A stretch of DNA of 64,000 nt from Devosia sp. (GTDB lineage Bacteria; Pseudomonadota; Alphaproteobacteria; Rhizobiales; Devosiaceae). The stretch's first letter is position 1. Each line of letters starts with the position of its first letter. Location of the stretch: positions 272,577 through 336,576 of the forward strand of contig NZ_JAFKHE010000015.1 in assembly GCF_017307495.1 (NCBI RefSeq), written 5' to 3'. A model generated the notes under the pieces. That model was not told the origin of the DNA. It searched no databases and saw nothing but the letters and a program-made list of their open reading frames with translations. A program made the translations under genes and the position numbers. Below, in pieces: positions 1-10,197 of this stretch.

Positions 1-1
1 G

Positions 2-364
2 GTCAAGGCCCTGGGCCCGGGGTCGACGGCGGGGTCGCTCTCGGGCGGGAACCTGCAGAAGTACATCATGGGGCGCGAAATCCTGCAGAAGCCGAGCGTG
101 CTGGTGGTGAGCCAGCCGACCTGGGGCGTCGATGCTGGCGCCGCGGCAGCGATCCACCAGGCGATCATCGACCTCGCGGCGGCCGGCTCGGCGGTGGTGG
201 TGATCAGCCAGGACCTCGATGAACTGCTGTCGCTGTGCGACACTCTGGCGGTGATCAACGGGGGGCGGCTGAGCAAACCGATGCAGGTCGAGGGAGCGGA
301 TATCGAAGAGATCGGCCTGTTGATGGGCGGCATCCACGGCGAGGGGGCAGTGCATGCAGTTTAG
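2..364 (+). CDS. ABC transporter ATP-binding protein, C-terminal part (BMP/nucleoside-type system)
   Basis: The gene is cut by the window edge; the visible frame starts at base 2. It opens with the ABC signature LSGGN, followed by a Walker B-like region in which the usual acidic pair is replaced by SQPTWGVD, and then a degenerate switch region (VVVISQDLDELL). This is the second nucleotide-binding half of a double-ATPase of about 510 residues, as in YufO/NupA and sugar-type importers. It would power uptake through the two permeases that follow; its stop overlaps the next start by 11 bp. The SQPTWGVD variant is usual in the second half of this family. Substrate is inferred from the purine genes downstream. 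Confidence 0.88.
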   Translation, partial: VKALGPGSTAGSLSGGNLQKYIMGREILQKPSVLVVSQPTWGVDAGAAAAIHQAIIDLAAAGSAVVVISQDLDELLSLCDTLAVINGGRLSKPMQVEGADIEEIGLLMGGIHGEGAVHAV

Positions 365-1430
365 ACTGGAGAAGCGGCAGGAACCGAGCAAGCTGCTGCA
401 GGTCCTGACGCCGATCGGCGCCGTGCTGGTGACCATGGTGCTGGGCGGCATCATCTTCACCCTGCTCGGCTACGACGGCCTCGGCGCCGTGCGCGAGATT
501 TTCCTGTCGCCCCTGCTCAACGCCTACAAATGGCAGGACCTGGCGGTGAAGGCAGCGCCGCTGATCATCATCGCCGTGGGGCTGTCGATCGCCTACCGGG
601 CCAATGTCTGGAACATCGGCGCCGAGGGCCAATACATCGTCGGGGCGATCGCCGGCACCGGCGTCGGCATCCTCACCAACGACATGACCGGCTGGTGGAT
701 CATGCCGCTGATGATGCTGGCGGGCGTGGCGGGCGGCGCGGCCTATGCCGCGGTCCCGGCTCTGCTCAGGGTGAGGTTCAGGGTCAACGAGATCCTGACC
801 ACCCTGATGCTCACCTACGCTTCGGTCTACCTGCTGAACTACCTGCTGGCGGGGCCGTTCAAGAGCCCGACCTCCATGGGGCAGCCGCAGACGGTGATGT
901 TCAGTGCCGACCAGTCCTTGCCGTACATCATCCCCGGCACCATCGTGCAACTCAATGCGCTCCTCGCCGTGATCGTGGCGCTGGTCGCCTGGCTGGTATT
1001 CTCGCGCTTCGTGTTCGGCTTCCAGGTCCGGGTCGTCGGCGCGGCGCCGCATGCCGCGCGCTATGGCGGCTTTTCAGCCGATCGGACGGTCTGGCTCGCC
1101 ATGCTCATCTCGGGCGGGCTGGCGGGGTTTGCCGGCATCCTCGAGGCGATGGGGCCGGTGGGCCGGCTGATCCTGCAGTTCCCGGCGGGCTATGGCTTTA
1201 CCGCGATCATCGTGGCGTTCCTGGGCCGGTTGCATCCGCTGGGGGCGGTGCTCGCAGGCCTCATGGTTGCCATCACGTTCGTGGGCGGCGAGATGGCGCA
1301 GATCACCATCCAGCTGCCGTTTGCGGCGGTCGGCATCTTCCAGGCGATGATGCTGTTCCTGCTGCTCGCCAGCGACATCCTGGTGCGCTATCGGGTCCGG
1401 TCCGTGCGCCGCGCGGAGATCGCGACATGA
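354..1430 (+). CDS. ABC transporter permease (YufP/NupP-like)
   Basis: 358 residues, rich in hydrophobic segments, with the branched-chain/BMP-type permease feature of a central 'YRANVWNIGAEGQY' segment near residues 80-93. The ATG at 354 has a GAGGGGG ribosome-binding site about 7 bp upstream and overlaps the ATPase end. It forms half of the membrane channel, and its stop overlaps the next permease start (ATGA). By family this system imports purine nucleosides or related compounds; the linked guanine and adenine deaminases support that, but the substrate is inference. Confidence 0.9.
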   Translation: MQFRLEKRQEPSKLLQVLTPIGAVLVTMVLGGIIFTLLGYDGLGAVREIFLSPLLNAYKWQDLAVKAAPLIIIAVGLSIAYRANVWNIGAEGQYIVGAIAGTGVGILTNDMTGWWIMPLMMLAGVAGGAAYAAVPALLRVRFRVNEILTTLMLTYASVYLLNYLLAGPFKSPTSMGQPQTVMFSADQSLPYIIPGTIVQLNALLAVIVALVAWLVFSRFVFGFQVRVVGAAPHAARYGGFSADRTVWLAMLISGGLAGFAGILEAMGPVGRLILQFPAGYGFTAIIVAFLGRLHPLGAVLAGLMVAITFVGGEMAQITIQLPFAAVGIFQAMMLFLLLASDILVRYRVRSVRRAEIAT

Positions 1431-2353
1431 GCAGCGACATCGTCATTGCCATCCTGATGACCATGGCGGGAGCGGCGACCCCCATCCTGCTCGCCGCGCT
1501 CGGCGAACTGGTGGTCGAAAAGAGCGGCGTGCTCAATCTCGGCGTCGAGGGCATGATGCTGGTCGGCGCCGTCATCACGGTGGCGGTCACCCTGACCACC
1601 GGCAACCACCTGCTTGCGGTCGCCTGCGCCGCCGCAGCGGCGGCCCTGGCGGCGCTGATCTTCGGCGTGCTGACGCTGACGCTCTCGGCCAACCAGGTGG
1701 CGACCGGGCTTGCGCTCACCATCCTGGGCACCGGCTTTTCGGCGCTGTTCGGGCGCCCCTATACCGGCAAGAGCGTTCCGACCGTCGGTTCGCCCTTTCC
1801 GGCGGAACTGGCGACCGACCCGGTCTGGCGCCTGCTGTTCGGGCACTCCGTGTTCGTCTACCTGGCACTGATCATGGTGGTGGCCGTCTGGTGGTTCCTG
1901 CAGCGTACCCGCAGCGGCCTGATCCTGCGCGCAGTCGGCGAGAACGACCTGTCGGCCCATTCCATGGGCTACTCGGTGATCGGGGTTCGCTATGCGGCCG
2001 TCGCCTTTGGCGGTGCCATGGCAGGCATTGCCGGGGCCTGCTTCCCCCTGGCCCTCACCCCGCAATGGGTGGAGCGGCTGACCACGGGCAAGGGCTGGAT
2101 CGCGCTGGCGCTGGTGGTGTTCGCGGCCTGGCGACCGTTCCGGCTGGCGGCCGGCGCCTATTTCTTCGGGCTGATGATGATCTTCGAGGTCTATGCGAAG
2201 TCCTCCAGCAGCTTCCGTGTACTGCCGTCCGAGTTCTGGGCCGCGCTGCCCTATCTCGCGACGGTCGTCGTTCTCGTGCTGATCTCGCTCCGTCGCGAGG
2301 GCAGCTCGTCTGCACCCGCCTGCCTCGGCAAGCCGTTCATCGCGGCCGGTTGA
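1427..2353 (+). CDS. ABC transporter permease (YufQ/NupQ-like)
   Basis: 308 residues beginning MSSDIVIAIL. The start ATG overlaps the upstream stop by four bases (ATGA), so the pair is translationally coupled. It has the conserved 'EKSGVLNLGVEGMML' segment near the N-terminus that marks the second permease of BMP-type importers, followed by about eight hydrophobic stretches. It pairs with the 354-1430 permease. Same operon as the binding protein that starts 40 bp downstream. Confidence 0.9.
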   Translation: MSSDIVIAILMTMAGAATPILLAALGELVVEKSGVLNLGVEGMMLVGAVITVAVTLTTGNHLLAVACAAAAAALAALIFGVLTLTLSANQVATGLALTILGTGFSALFGRPYTGKSVPTVGSPFPAELATDPVWRLLFGHSVFVYLALIMVVAVWWFLQRTRSGLILRAVGENDLSAHSMGYSVIGVRYAAVAFGGAMAGIAGACFPLALTPQWVERLTTGKGWIALALVVFAAWRPFRLAAGAYFFGLMMIFEVYAKSSSSFRVLPSEFWAALPYLATVVVLVLISLRREGSSSAPACLGKPFIAAG

Positions 2354-2393
2354 GGGCAGGAGGAACAAGAACCGTCAAACAGGAGAGAGACAC

Positions 2394-3476
2394 ATGACGC
2401 AGTTCAACAGACGCACGATGCTGAAAATCGGCGGTGCCGCCGCAGCCCTGCCGCTGCTCGGCTCGCGCGCCTTCGCCCAGGAAAAGCTCAAGGTCGGCTT
2501 CGTGCTCATCGGCATGCCGGACGACAATGGCTGGAACTACGGCCACGATCGCGGCCGCCAGGAGATGCTGGCAGCGATCGGCGAGGACAAGGTGGAAACC
2601 ACCGTCGTCACCAACGTGCCCGAGGGCCCCGACGCCGAACGCGTGTTCCGCGAACTGGCGCAGCAGGGCCACAAGCTGATCTACGGCACCTCCTTCGGCT
2701 ACGGCGACTACATCCACAAGGTGGCCAAGCAGTTCCCGGACGTGAAGTTCGAGTGGGCGACCGGCAATGCCACGGCGCCGAACGTGTCGATCTACAACGC
2801 CAAGTTCCATGAAGGCCGCGCCGTCATCGGCACCGTCGCCGGGCTGATGACCAAGACCAACAAGCTCGCCTATGTCGGCTCCATCCCGATCCCGGAAGTG
2901 CGCATGGGCGCCAATGCCTTCGCCATCGCCGCGCGCAAGGTCAACCCGAACGTCACGGTGAAGGTGGTCTACATCGACAGCTGGTTCGATCCGGCCAAGG
3001 AAGCCGAACAGGCCCGCGCGCTGATCGACCAGGGCGTCGACATCATCGCCCAGCATACGGACGGCCCGGTCATTCCGCAGATCGCCGAAGAGCGCGGCAT
3101 CGTCGGCGTGTTCGGCCAGGGCGCGGACATGAGCGCCTTCGCGCCCAATACCCAACTCACCGCCATCATCGACCGCTGGGGCCCGCACTACACCAAGTCG
3201 GTGCAGTCGGTGCTCGACGGCACCTGGGTCGAGAGCAGCGTCTGGGACGGCCTTGCCTCGGGCGAGGTTGAGATCGGGCCCTACAACGCCAAGGTTCCGG
3301 CCGACGTGGTCGCCAAGGCGGAGGAGGTCAAGGCCGCCATTATCGCCGGTACGCTCCATCCGTTTGCCGGACCGATCAAGGACAACACCGGCACCGAACG
3401 CGTTGCCGCCGGTGACGTGATCGATGACGGCGAGTTCTGGGGCGTCGACTGGTACGCCGAAGGCATCGAGGCGTAA
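2394..3476 (+). CDS. BMP family ABC transporter substrate-binding protein, Tat-exported
   Basis: 360 residues. The N-terminus has a twin-arginine signal (R6-R7 in NRRTMLK), a hydrophobic run and an AFA-Q cleavage site near residue 28, so it should be exported folded by Tat. The mature part matches the BMP/PnrA family of periplasmic nucleoside-binding proteins (KLKVGFVLIGMPDDNGWN near the start, 'YGTSFGYGDY' mid-protein). An AGGAGAG ribosome-binding site lies about 8 bp upstream. It is the last transporter gene, and the urate hydroxylase gene starts 185 bp later. A purine or purine nucleoside ligand is inferred from context. Confidence 0.88.
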   Translation: MTQFNRRTMLKIGGAAAALPLLGSRAFAQEKLKVGFVLIGMPDDNGWNYGHDRGRQEMLAAIGEDKVETTVVTNVPEGPDAERVFRELAQQGHKLIYGTSFGYGDYIHKVAKQFPDVKFEWATGNATAPNVSIYNAKFHEGRAVIGTVAGLMTKTNKLAYVGSIPIPEVRMGANAFAIAARKVNPNVTVKVVYIDSWFDPAKEAEQARALIDQGVDIIAQHTDGPVIPQIAEERGIVGVFGQGADMSAFAPNTQLTAIIDRWGPHYTKSVQSVLDGTWVESSVWDGLASGEVEIGPYNAKVPADVVAKAEEVKAAIIAGTLHPFAGPIKDNTGTERVAAGDVIDDGEFWGVDWYAEGIEA

Positions 3477-3661
3477 CGCATCGAACTGGCGGGGCGGGCC
3501 CAGGCTCGCCTCGCATATCCCGAACCGCCCATGCGCCGGCGTCACTTCCGCAACGGCGGAACCTGGTGGGATTGCCCCGCGGCCGCACGGCCTGTAGGGC
3601 GTTCCGCACCGGTCGCTGCCGCCGCGGGACTGACGCCGGTGCCTGTTGCTAGGTGGAGCCA

Positions 3662-4882
3662 ATGACCGACTTCGCAATCTTCTGGGAATGGCTGAGCTTT
3701 GCGGTGCGCTGGACGCACGTGATCACGGCCATCGCCTGGATCGGCTCGAGCTTCTATTTCATCGCGCTCGACCTGGGGTTGCGCAAGACGCCGAGCCTGC
3801 CGCCGCTGGCGCATGGCGAGGAGTGGCAGGTGCATGGCGGTGGCTTCTACCACATCCAGAAATACCTCGTGGCCCCGGACTTCCTTCCCGAGCACCTGAC
3901 CTGGTTCAAGTGGGAGAGCTACTTCACCTGGCTGAGCGGCTTCGTGCTGCTCGTCGTCGTCTACTACTTCGGCGCCGACCTGTTCCTTGTCGATCGGCAT
4001 GTGCTCGATATTCCGAGCTGGCAGGCGATCCTCCTCTCGCTCGGCTCCATCGTGCTGGGCTGGGTGCTGTACGACGCGCTGTGCAAGTCCCCCATCGGCA
4101 ATTCGACGACCGGGCTGATGCTGGTGCTTTTCGCCATCCTCACGGCCATGGCCTGGGCCTATACGCAGGTGTTCACCGGGCGTGCCGCGATGCTGCACAT
4201 GGGTGCGTTCACCGCCACGATAATGGCGGCGAACGTGGCCGGCATCATCATTCCCAACCAGAAGATCGTGGTCGCCGATCTCAAGGCCGGCCGCACCCCT
4301 GACGCCAAGTACGGCAAGATCGCCAAGCAGCGCAGCCTGCACAACAACTACCTGACGCTGCCGGTCATCTTCTTCATGCTGTCGAGCCACTACCCCTTGG
4401 CCTTTGCGACGCAGTGGAACTGGGTGATCGCCTCGCTGATCTTCCTGTGCGGCGTGCTGATACGGCACTATTTCAACACGCGCCACGCGAGGAAGGGCAA
4501 CCCGCACTGGACCTGGGCGCTGACCATCGCAATCTTCATCCTGATCGCGTGGCTGTCGAGCGGACCCAAGCTGCCGACCGGGGCGGAGAGCATGCCCTCG
4601 CCGCAGGCCAGTGTCCTGATGCAAAGCCCGCATTTCCGGGCTGCCTCCGATGTGGTGCAGACCCGCTGCACCATGTGCCACACGGCCGAGCCGGTGTGGG
4701 AAGGCGTCAGCGAGGCGCCCAAGAACGTGATCCTCGACACCGATGTTGCGGTCGCCAACCACGCCGAGCAGATCGCCATCCAGGCCGGCTATTCGCACGC
4801 CATGCCGCCCGGCAATGTCACCGACATGACCGACGACGAGCGGGCGCTGCTGGTGGCGTGGTTCCGCGAGGGTTCGAAGTGA
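3662..4882 (+). CDS. puuD: urate hydroxylase PuuD (membrane cytochrome c-type urate oxidase)
   Basis: 406 residues. An N-terminal membrane domain with about eight hydrophobic segments ('TAIAWIGSSFYFIALD' early) is fused to a C-terminal cytochrome c domain with heme motif C336-T-M-C339-H340 and a candidate Met ligand in SHAMPPGN. PuuD oxidises urate to 5-hydroxyisourate and passes electrons to cytochrome c rather than making peroxide. I chose ATG 3662 because AGGTGGAG sits just upstream; an in-frame GTG at 3653 lies inside that site. The stop overlaps the guanine deaminase start. This PuuD is unrelated to the E. coli putrescine gene of the same name. Confidence 0.92.
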   Translation: MTDFAIFWEWLSFAVRWTHVITAIAWIGSSFYFIALDLGLRKTPSLPPLAHGEEWQVHGGGFYHIQKYLVAPDFLPEHLTWFKWESYFTWLSGFVLLVVVYYFGADLFLVDRHVLDIPSWQAILLSLGSIVLGWVLYDALCKSPIGNSTTGLMLVLFAILTAMAWAYTQVFTGRAAMLHMGAFTATIMAANVAGIIIPNQKIVVADLKAGRTPDAKYGKIAKQRSLHNNYLTLPVIFFMLSSHYPLAFATQWNWVIASLIFLCGVLIRHYFNTRHARKGNPHWTWALTIAIFILIAWLSSGPKLPTGAESMPSPQASVLMQSPHFRAASDVVQTRCTMCHTAEPVWEGVSEAPKNVILDTDVAVANHAEQIAIQAGYSHAMPPGNVTDMTDDERALLVAWFREGSK

Positions 4883-6225
4883 GCATCGTCCCCCAGGAGG
4901 CCGGGCGAGAGCCTGAGCTTCGCGTGCTGCGAGGTCGCGTGCTGAGCTTCCTCAGCGAGCCGCAGGGACGGGACGATCATGCCTCGTATCGCTTCATCGA
5001 GGATGGTGCAGTCGTCATAGACACCAGCACCGGCAGGATCCTCTGGGTCCGGGAGTGGGGCGAGGGGCCGGGCGGGGGCGCGAGCGCTTACGAAGTGATC
5101 GACCACCGGCCACACCTGATCATGGCCGGGTTCATCGACCCGCATATCCATTTTCCGCAGATGCAGGTGATCGGCGCCTATGCCGGGGCGCTGCTCGAAT
5201 GGTTGAACACCTACACGTTCGTCGAGGAGCAGAAGTTCGGCGACGAGGCGCACGCGACGCGCATCGCCTCGCGCTTCTTCGACGAACTGATCCGGCACGG
5301 CACGACCACGGCGGCCGCCTATTGCTCGGTGCATCCACAGTCGGTCGATGCGTTCTTTACCGAAGCGGCCAGGCGCGACATGCTGATGGTCGGCGGCAAG
5401 GTGATGATGGATCGCAACGCGCCGCCCGGGCTCTGCGACACGCCGCAATCAGGCTACGACGACACCAAGGCCGGCATCGCGAAGTGGCATGGCAGGGGCC
5501 GGGCGCACTACGCCATCACCCCGCGCTTCGCCATCACCTCGACGCACGAGCAGATGGCGATGGCCGAGGCCTTGGCGCAAGAGTTCCCGGACCTGCACAT
5601 ACAGACGCACGTCAGCGAGAACCTCGCCGAGATCGCCTACGCCAACGAGTTGTTCCCGAACTACGGCGACTATGTCGGCATCTACGAAAGATTCCACCTG
5701 CTGGGGCCCAAGACCCTGCTCGGCCACTGCATCCACCTGAGCCATCGCGAGACCGAGGTGATCGCCGAGACCCGCTCGGTAGCGGTGTTCTGCCCGACCT
5801 CGAATCTGTTCATCGGCTCGGGCCTGTTCGACTACGAGCGGCAGCACCAGCACGGCGTGCGCATCGCCACCGCCACCGACGTGGGCGGCGGCAGTTCGTA
5901 TTCGATGCTGCGCACGATGGACGAGGGCTACAAGGTGCTGCAACTGCGCGGGCAGCGGCTGACCCCGTTCCGCTCATTCTACCACCTGACCCTGGGCAAT
6001 GCCCGGGCGATGAGCCTCGACGATCGGATCGGTTCGCTGGCGCCCGGCAAGGAAGCCGACATCGTCGTGCTCGATTCCGGGGCGACACCGCAGATGAAGC
6101 TGCGCATGGAAACGGTACACTCGCTCGAGCAGGAGCTATTCCTGCTGCAGACGTGCGGCGACGACCGGGCGATCGTCGAGACCTATGTGATGGGCAAGCC
6201 GATGAAGTCGGCACTGGCCGCTTAG
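4879..6225 (+). CDS. guaD: guanine deaminase
   Basis: 448 residues. It starts at GTG 4879, overlapping the puuD stop by four bases (GTGA), and so is probably coupled. It is an amidohydrolase: metal-binding H89-x-H91 in DPHIHFPQM, then 'TLLGHCIHL' and 'TATDVGGG' carrying the further His/Asp ligands, and a C-terminal beta-sandwich with 'LAPGKEADIVVLD'. Segment ALLEWLNTYTF is typical of GuaD. It converts guanine to xanthine in the cytosol, feeding the urate route upstream. Length is normal for the family. Confidence 0.93.
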   Translation: MSIVPQEAGREPELRVLRGRVLSFLSEPQGRDDHASYRFIEDGAVVIDTSTGRILWVREWGEGPGGGASAYEVIDHRPHLIMAGFIDPHIHFPQMQVIGAYAGALLEWLNTYTFVEEQKFGDEAHATRIASRFFDELIRHGTTTAAAYCSVHPQSVDAFFTEAARRDMLMVGGKVMMDRNAPPGLCDTPQSGYDDTKAGIAKWHGRGRAHYAITPRFAITSTHEQMAMAEALAQEFPDLHIQTHVSENLAEIAYANELFPNYGDYVGIYERFHLLGPKTLLGHCIHLSHRETEVIAETRSVAVFCPTSNLFIGSGLFDYERQHQHGVRIATATDVGGGSSYSMLRTMDEGYKVLQLRGQRLTPFRSFYHLTLGNARAMSLDDRIGSLAPGKEADIVVLDSGATPQMKLRMETVHSLEQELFLLQTCGDDRAIVETYVMGKPMKSALAA

Positions 6226-6226
6226 C

Positions 6227-6330
6227 GCATCGCTCCCCCTTGAGGGGAGGGATCGAGGGAGGGGGCAGTTCGGCGATCACCGACGGACCCCACCCCCCGC
6301 CCCTCCCCTCAAGGGGGAGGGGAGCAATGC
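6227..6330. repeat. G-rich palindromic intergenic repeat (family B), copy 1
   Basis: Two hairpin-forming arms (CTCCCCCTTGAGGGGAGG and its partner CCCTCAAGGGGGAGGGG) are bounded by near-matching ends GCATCGCTCCCC / GGGGAGCAATGC. It fills the gap between guaD and glcB. Relatives lie at 22705, 31015, 48338, 54990-55325 and 63616. Confidence 0.75.
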
Positions 6331-6357
6331 GGTGGGCATGAAGGAATGAGGACAGAA

Positions 6358-8517
6358 ATGATCAACTATCTCGACAAATCCGGCCTCAAGGTCGACCAAC
6401 TGCTGGTCGATTTCGTCGAGAAGGAAGCCATTCCCGGCACCGGTGTCACGCCCGGGCAGTTCTGGAACGGTTTCGCCGGTCTCGTCCGCGATTTCGTGCC
6501 CAGGAACCGCGAACTGCTCGCCATCCGCGACCGGATCCAGACGCAGATCGACGATTGGCACAAGGCGAACGGACCGGTGGCGGCCAATCCGGCGCAGTAC
6601 GAAGCCTTCCTGCGCGAAATCGGCTACATCGTCCCGGAGCCCGGGGATTTCATCATCGAAACCAGCGGGCTCGACCCCGAGATTTCGTCGCTCTGCGGGC
6701 CGCAGCTGGTGGTGCCGGTGTCGAACGCGCGCTACGCGCTCAACGCCGCCAATGCCCGCTGGGGCAGCCTCTATGACGCGCTCTACGGCACCGACGCGAT
6801 CGCACGCGACGGCGCGCTGGCGCCGGGCAAGGGCTTCAACGCCGCCCGCGGCGCCGCAGTCGTGGCGCGGGCCGCCGAGTTCCTCGACAGCGCCGTGCCG
6901 CTGGCTTCCGGCAGCCATGCCGACGTCAGCGGCTACCACGTGGTCAAGGAAGGCGACCGGCGGGTGTTCGTCGCCGACACCGCGGCCGGGCGCGTTGGCC
7001 TCAAGGACCCTTCGGCCTTCGTGGGCTATGGCGGGACGCAGGAGCGCGGCGAGCTGGTGCTGCGGCACAACGGGCTCCACGTCATCCTGATCATCGACCC
7101 GGCGAGCACGATCGGCGCGACGCACAAGGCCGGCCTCAGCGACGTGATCATCGAAGCCGCGCTGACCACCATCCAGGACTGCGAGGACTCTGTCGCGGCA
7201 GTCGATGCCGAGGACAAGGTCGGCGTCTATCGCAACTGGCTCGGGCTGATGAACGGCACGCTCGAGGACACGTTCCAGAAGGGCGGCAGGACCGTTACCC
7301 GGCGTCTCAATCCGGACCGGACCTACAAGGGTGTCGACGGCCAGCCCGTGGTGCTGAAGGGCAGGGCGCTGCTGCTGGTGCGCAATGTCGGGCACCTGAT
7401 GACGAGCAGGGCCGTGCTCGACCCCGCGGGCCAGCCCATCGGCGAAGGGCTGATGGACGCGGCCGTCACGGCGCTCTGCGCCATGAGCGACAAGGTCAAC
7501 TCGAGCACCGGCGCCATCTACGTGGTCAAGCCCAAGATGCACGGGCCGGAGGAGGTCCAGTTCGCCTGCGATATCTTCGGGGCGGTCGAGAGGATGCTCG
7601 GCCTCAAGCCCGAGACGATCAAGATCGGCATCATGGACGAGGAGCGCCGTACGTCCGCCAACCTCAAGGCCGCCATCTTCGCCGCCCGCCGCCGGGTGTT
7701 CTTCATCAATACCGGCTTCCTCGATCGCACCGGCGACGAGATCCATACCTCGATGCTGGCCGGTCCGGTGCTGCGCAAGGACGACGTGAAGTCCGAACGC
7801 TGGATCCAGTCCTATGAGGACCGGAACGTCTTGATCGGCCTCGCGGCAGGGTTCTCGGGCCGGGCGCAGATCGGCAAGGGCATGTGGGCGCGGCCAGACG
7901 ACATGGCTGCGATGCTGGCGAGCAAGGCCGCGCACCCCAATGCCGGCGCCAACACCGCCTGGGTGCCGTCCCCGACGGCGGCGACGTTGCATGCGCTGCA
8001 CTATCACCAGGTCGACGTGTTCGAGGCGCAGAAGCGCCGGCACAACCAGCCGACGCCGGGCCTCTCGGACCTGTTCTCGATGCCGGTGCTCGATCCTGCG
8101 ACCCTCGACAAGGCCCAGGTCCTGCGCGAGCTCGACAACAACGCCCAGGGCATCCTCGGCTATGTGGTGCGCTGGGTCGACCAGGGCGTCGGCTGCTCCA
8201 AGGTGCCGGACATCAACAATGTCGGGCTCATGGAGGATCGCGCCACCTGCCGCATCTCCTCGCAGGCAGTCGCCAACTGGCTGAAGCACGGGCTGGTCAG
8301 CGCGGCCGAGGTGCGCGCCTCGTTCGAGAAGATGGCGGCGGTCGTCGACGGGCAGAATGCGGGTGATCCGCTGTATCGGCCGATGGCGGGGCATTTCGAG
8401 ACCTCGATCGCCTACCAGGCTGCGCTCGATCTGGCGCTGGAAGGGGCGACGCAACCGTCCGGCTATACCGAGCCGATCCTCCATGCGGCGCGCGAGCGGG
8501 TCAAAGCGGCGGTGTGA
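6358..8517 (+). CDS. glcB: malate synthase G
   Basis: 719 residues, full length for the G isoform. It carries the family signature [15 protein letters not shown] and [17 protein letters not shown] near the C-terminus. It condenses glyoxylate with acetyl-CoA to malate in the cytosol. ATG 6358 is preferred over 6346 because GAGGA sits 5 bp upstream of 6358. Its place right after puuD-guaD suggests it recovers glyoxylate released when urate is degraded through allantoin; the intervening ureide enzymes are not in this window. Repeat copy B1 separates it from guaD, so it may have its own promoter. Confidence 0.95.
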   Translation: MINYLDKSGLKVDQLLVDFVEKEAIPGTGVTPGQFWNGFAGLVRDFVPRNRELLAIRDRIQTQIDDWHKANGPVAANPAQYEAFLREIGYIVPEPGDFIIETSGLDPEISSLCGPQLVVPVSNARYALNAANARWGSLYDALYGTDAIARDGALAPGKGFNAARGAAVVARAAEFLDSAVPLASGSHADVSGYHVVKEGDRRVFVADTAAGRVGLKDPSAFVGYGGTQERGELVLRHNGLHVILIIDPASTIGATHKAGLSDVIIEAALTTIQDCEDSVAAVDAEDKVGVYRNWLGLMNGTLEDTFQKGGRTVTRRLNPDRTYKGVDGQPVVLKGRALLLVRNVGHLMTSRAVLDPAGQPIGEGLMDAAVTALCAMSDKVNSSTGAIYVVKPKMHGPEEVQFACDIFGAVERMLGLKPETIKIGIMDEERRTSANLKAAIFAARRRVFFINTGFLDRTGDEIHTSMLAGPVLRKDDVKSERWIQSYEDRNVLIGLAAGFSGRAQIGKGMWARPDDMAAMLASKAAHPNAGANTAWVPSPTAATLHALHYHQVDVFEAQKRRHNQPTPGLSDLFSMPVLDPATLDKAQVLRELDNNAQGILGYVVRWVDQGVGCSKVPDINNVGLMEDRATCRISSQAVANWLKHGLVSAAEVRASFEKMAAVVDGQNAGDPLYRPMAGHFETSIAYQAALDLALEGATQPSGYTEPILHAARERVKAAV

Positions 8518-8553
8518 GGTCTGCGCGCGAGGTGGAGTTCCATCGGCGCTTCG

Positions 8554-10197
8554 TCATGCCCGGTCGAGTTCGACCACCGGCAGGTGGATCGCGCTCGGGC
8601 GGGCGGGATCGTGGAAGACCTCGATGTCGGCGCTGACGAGGGTCGTGGCCTCGCCCAGCGGTTCGTCCGTGCCGGTATTGCGGGCGTAGCGCGGATGCGC
8701 CCCGCTTGCCACCACGACCCGCAGCCGGTGGTTGCGCTTGAAAGTGTGGGCGGCCGCGTGCATGCGGAAGTTGAGCTTCCAGATATCGTCGGGAACCGCC
8801 GGATCGGCCGACGTCTTGCGCAGGAAGCCGTCGCAGACGTTGATCGACACGCCCTTTTCGTCGACGTCGGAAAGGCGCACGAAGAAATCCGTGTTGGGCA
8901 GGCTGGAGCGGGCATGGAGCGCCACGCGCACCTGGCCGAGAATGGTGATCGGGTTGAACAGCGGCTCCGAGGTATAGACCAGCAGGTCGCGGCGCTTCTC
9001 GAGCACCGCCTGGTCGACCTGGCCGGCGCCGCTGAAGGCGAACATGGCGCCGCCGATGGCCGGGGTCGGCTGCCGGGGATCGTACGAATAGGTGTCGGGC
9101 GGTGAGGAGCGGACCGGGCGCTGCGACAGCACGGCGTCGGGATGCAGGTGCCAGAGCTGGTTTTCCGGTTCCACCGGCGGATAGGCGTCGAACTCGCGCC
9201 AGGCGTCGTCGCCGGAGATCCACAGCCGAACCGGCTTGTTCCGCAGCGTGCTGGCGTCGCCGAGGAGCTTTGCATCCATCCACTCGAGCGTATGGCGGAC
9301 GCTTTCCATCTGCAGGTCCGGGTTGACATGCGTCCATGGCCCGATGGTCAGGTGCGGCACCTGGCCGGCGTCGACGAGGGTGCGATAATCGCGCAGCAAC
9401 TGGTCGAGCATGAAGTCGTACCAGCCGGAGGTGAAACTGACCGGCGGGGTGCGGGCGCCGAGGCGGTGGGTGTGGTCGAGCGGCTGCCAGAATTCGTCGC
9501 TGCCGATCGCCTCGTCCATCCAGCGCCGCCAGAACGGCACGATGCGGCCGGTGACGCGCTTGTCGGCGTCCTTGAGCGGCAGCTTCATGGTGGCGCGCAG
9601 GGTGGCGCGTTCGATGCCGCCGGTGAACATCCTCCGCGCGGTGCGCATCTGGTTGCCCTTGAGGCCTTCCACCGTCTGGATCCAGCTCAGCCAGAGGCCC
9701 ACCGCCAGCCCGCCGCCGGGGAAGACGATGGAGCGGAACTCGGCGCTGGTTACCTTGACGGCCATGGCCGACTGGCGGGGCAGGGCGTCGCAGATGGCCC
9801 ATTGCGCGTAGCCGAGATAGCTCGGGCCCGATGTGCCGAGCCGGCCGTCGAACCAGGGCTGGGCCTTGATCCAGTCGATGGTGGCGAGGCCGTCGTCGCG
9901 CTCGTGGCCGAACGGATCGAACTCGCCGCCCGACTTGTCGGTGCCGCGGCAGGCCTGCAACACGACGTGGTAGCCGCGCTCGGCATAGACCTCGCCGATC
10001 GTCGCGAAGCCGGACAGTCCGTAGGGCTCGCGCATCAGGATGGTCGGGTGGGGGCCCGGCAGCTTCGGTGCGAAGTGTTCGGTGGCGAGCAGCACGCCGT
10101 CGCGCGCCGGCACGCGCAGGTTGCGGGTGCGGGCCACGCCGCACTTGCGCTTGGGCAGCTTGTAGAAATCGGCGAGGAACCGGCTCGCGATGCTCAT
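8554..10197 (-). CDS. CocE/NonD family alpha/beta hydrolase
   Basis: 547 residues. An N-terminal alpha/beta-hydrolase part carries the nucleophile motif GPSYLG (likely Ser126) and ends with an X-Pro dipeptidyl-peptidase-like jelly-roll domain ('[14 protein letters not shown]', '[17 protein letters not shown]'). Members cleave ester or amide bonds of small molecules (cocaine esterase, acyl-peptide hydrolases); the substrate here is unknown. The start ATG overlaps the adenine deaminase stop by four bases, so the two are one operon on the minus strand and the hydrolase may act on a purine-related amide or ester. That link is only inferred. Confidence 0.85.
   Translation of the reverse strand: MSIASRFLADFYKLPKRKCGVARTRNLRVPARDGVLLATEHFAPKLPGPHPTILMREPYGLSGFATIGEVYAERGYHVVLQACRGTDKSGGEFDPFGHERDDGLATIDWIKAQPWFDGRLGTSGPSYLGYAQWAICDALPRQSAMAVKVTSAEFRSIVFPGGGLAVGLWLSWIQTVEGLKGNQMRTARRMFTGGIERATLRATMKLPLKDADKRVTGRIVPFWRRWMDEAIGSDEFWQPLDHTHRLGARTPPVSFTSGWYDFMLDQLLRDYRTLVDAGQVPHLTIGPWTHVNPDLQMESVRHTLEWMDAKLLGDASTLRNKPVRLWISGDDAWREFDAYPPVEPENQLWHLHPDAVLSQRPVRSSPPDTYSYDPRQPTPAIGGAMFAFSGAGQVDQAVLEKRRDLLVYTSEPLFNPITILGQVRVALHARSSLPNTDFFVRLSDVDEKGVSINVCDGFLRKTSADPAVPDDIWKLNFRMHAAAHTFKRNHRLRVVVASGAHPRYARNTGTDEPLGEATTLVSADIEVFHDPARPSAIHLPVVELDRA

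Noticed and set aside
2337..3677. A long open frame opposite the BMP binding-protein gene
   Set aside because: Asp/Gly/His-rich with no domain, and the plus strand has a Tat signal and a recognisable BMP family protein.
6277..8484. A 735-codon open frame on the minus strand opposite malate synthase
   Set aside because: Low-complexity Arg/His/Gly-rich protein, an artefact of GC-rich coding DNA; glcB has clear family signatures on the other strand.
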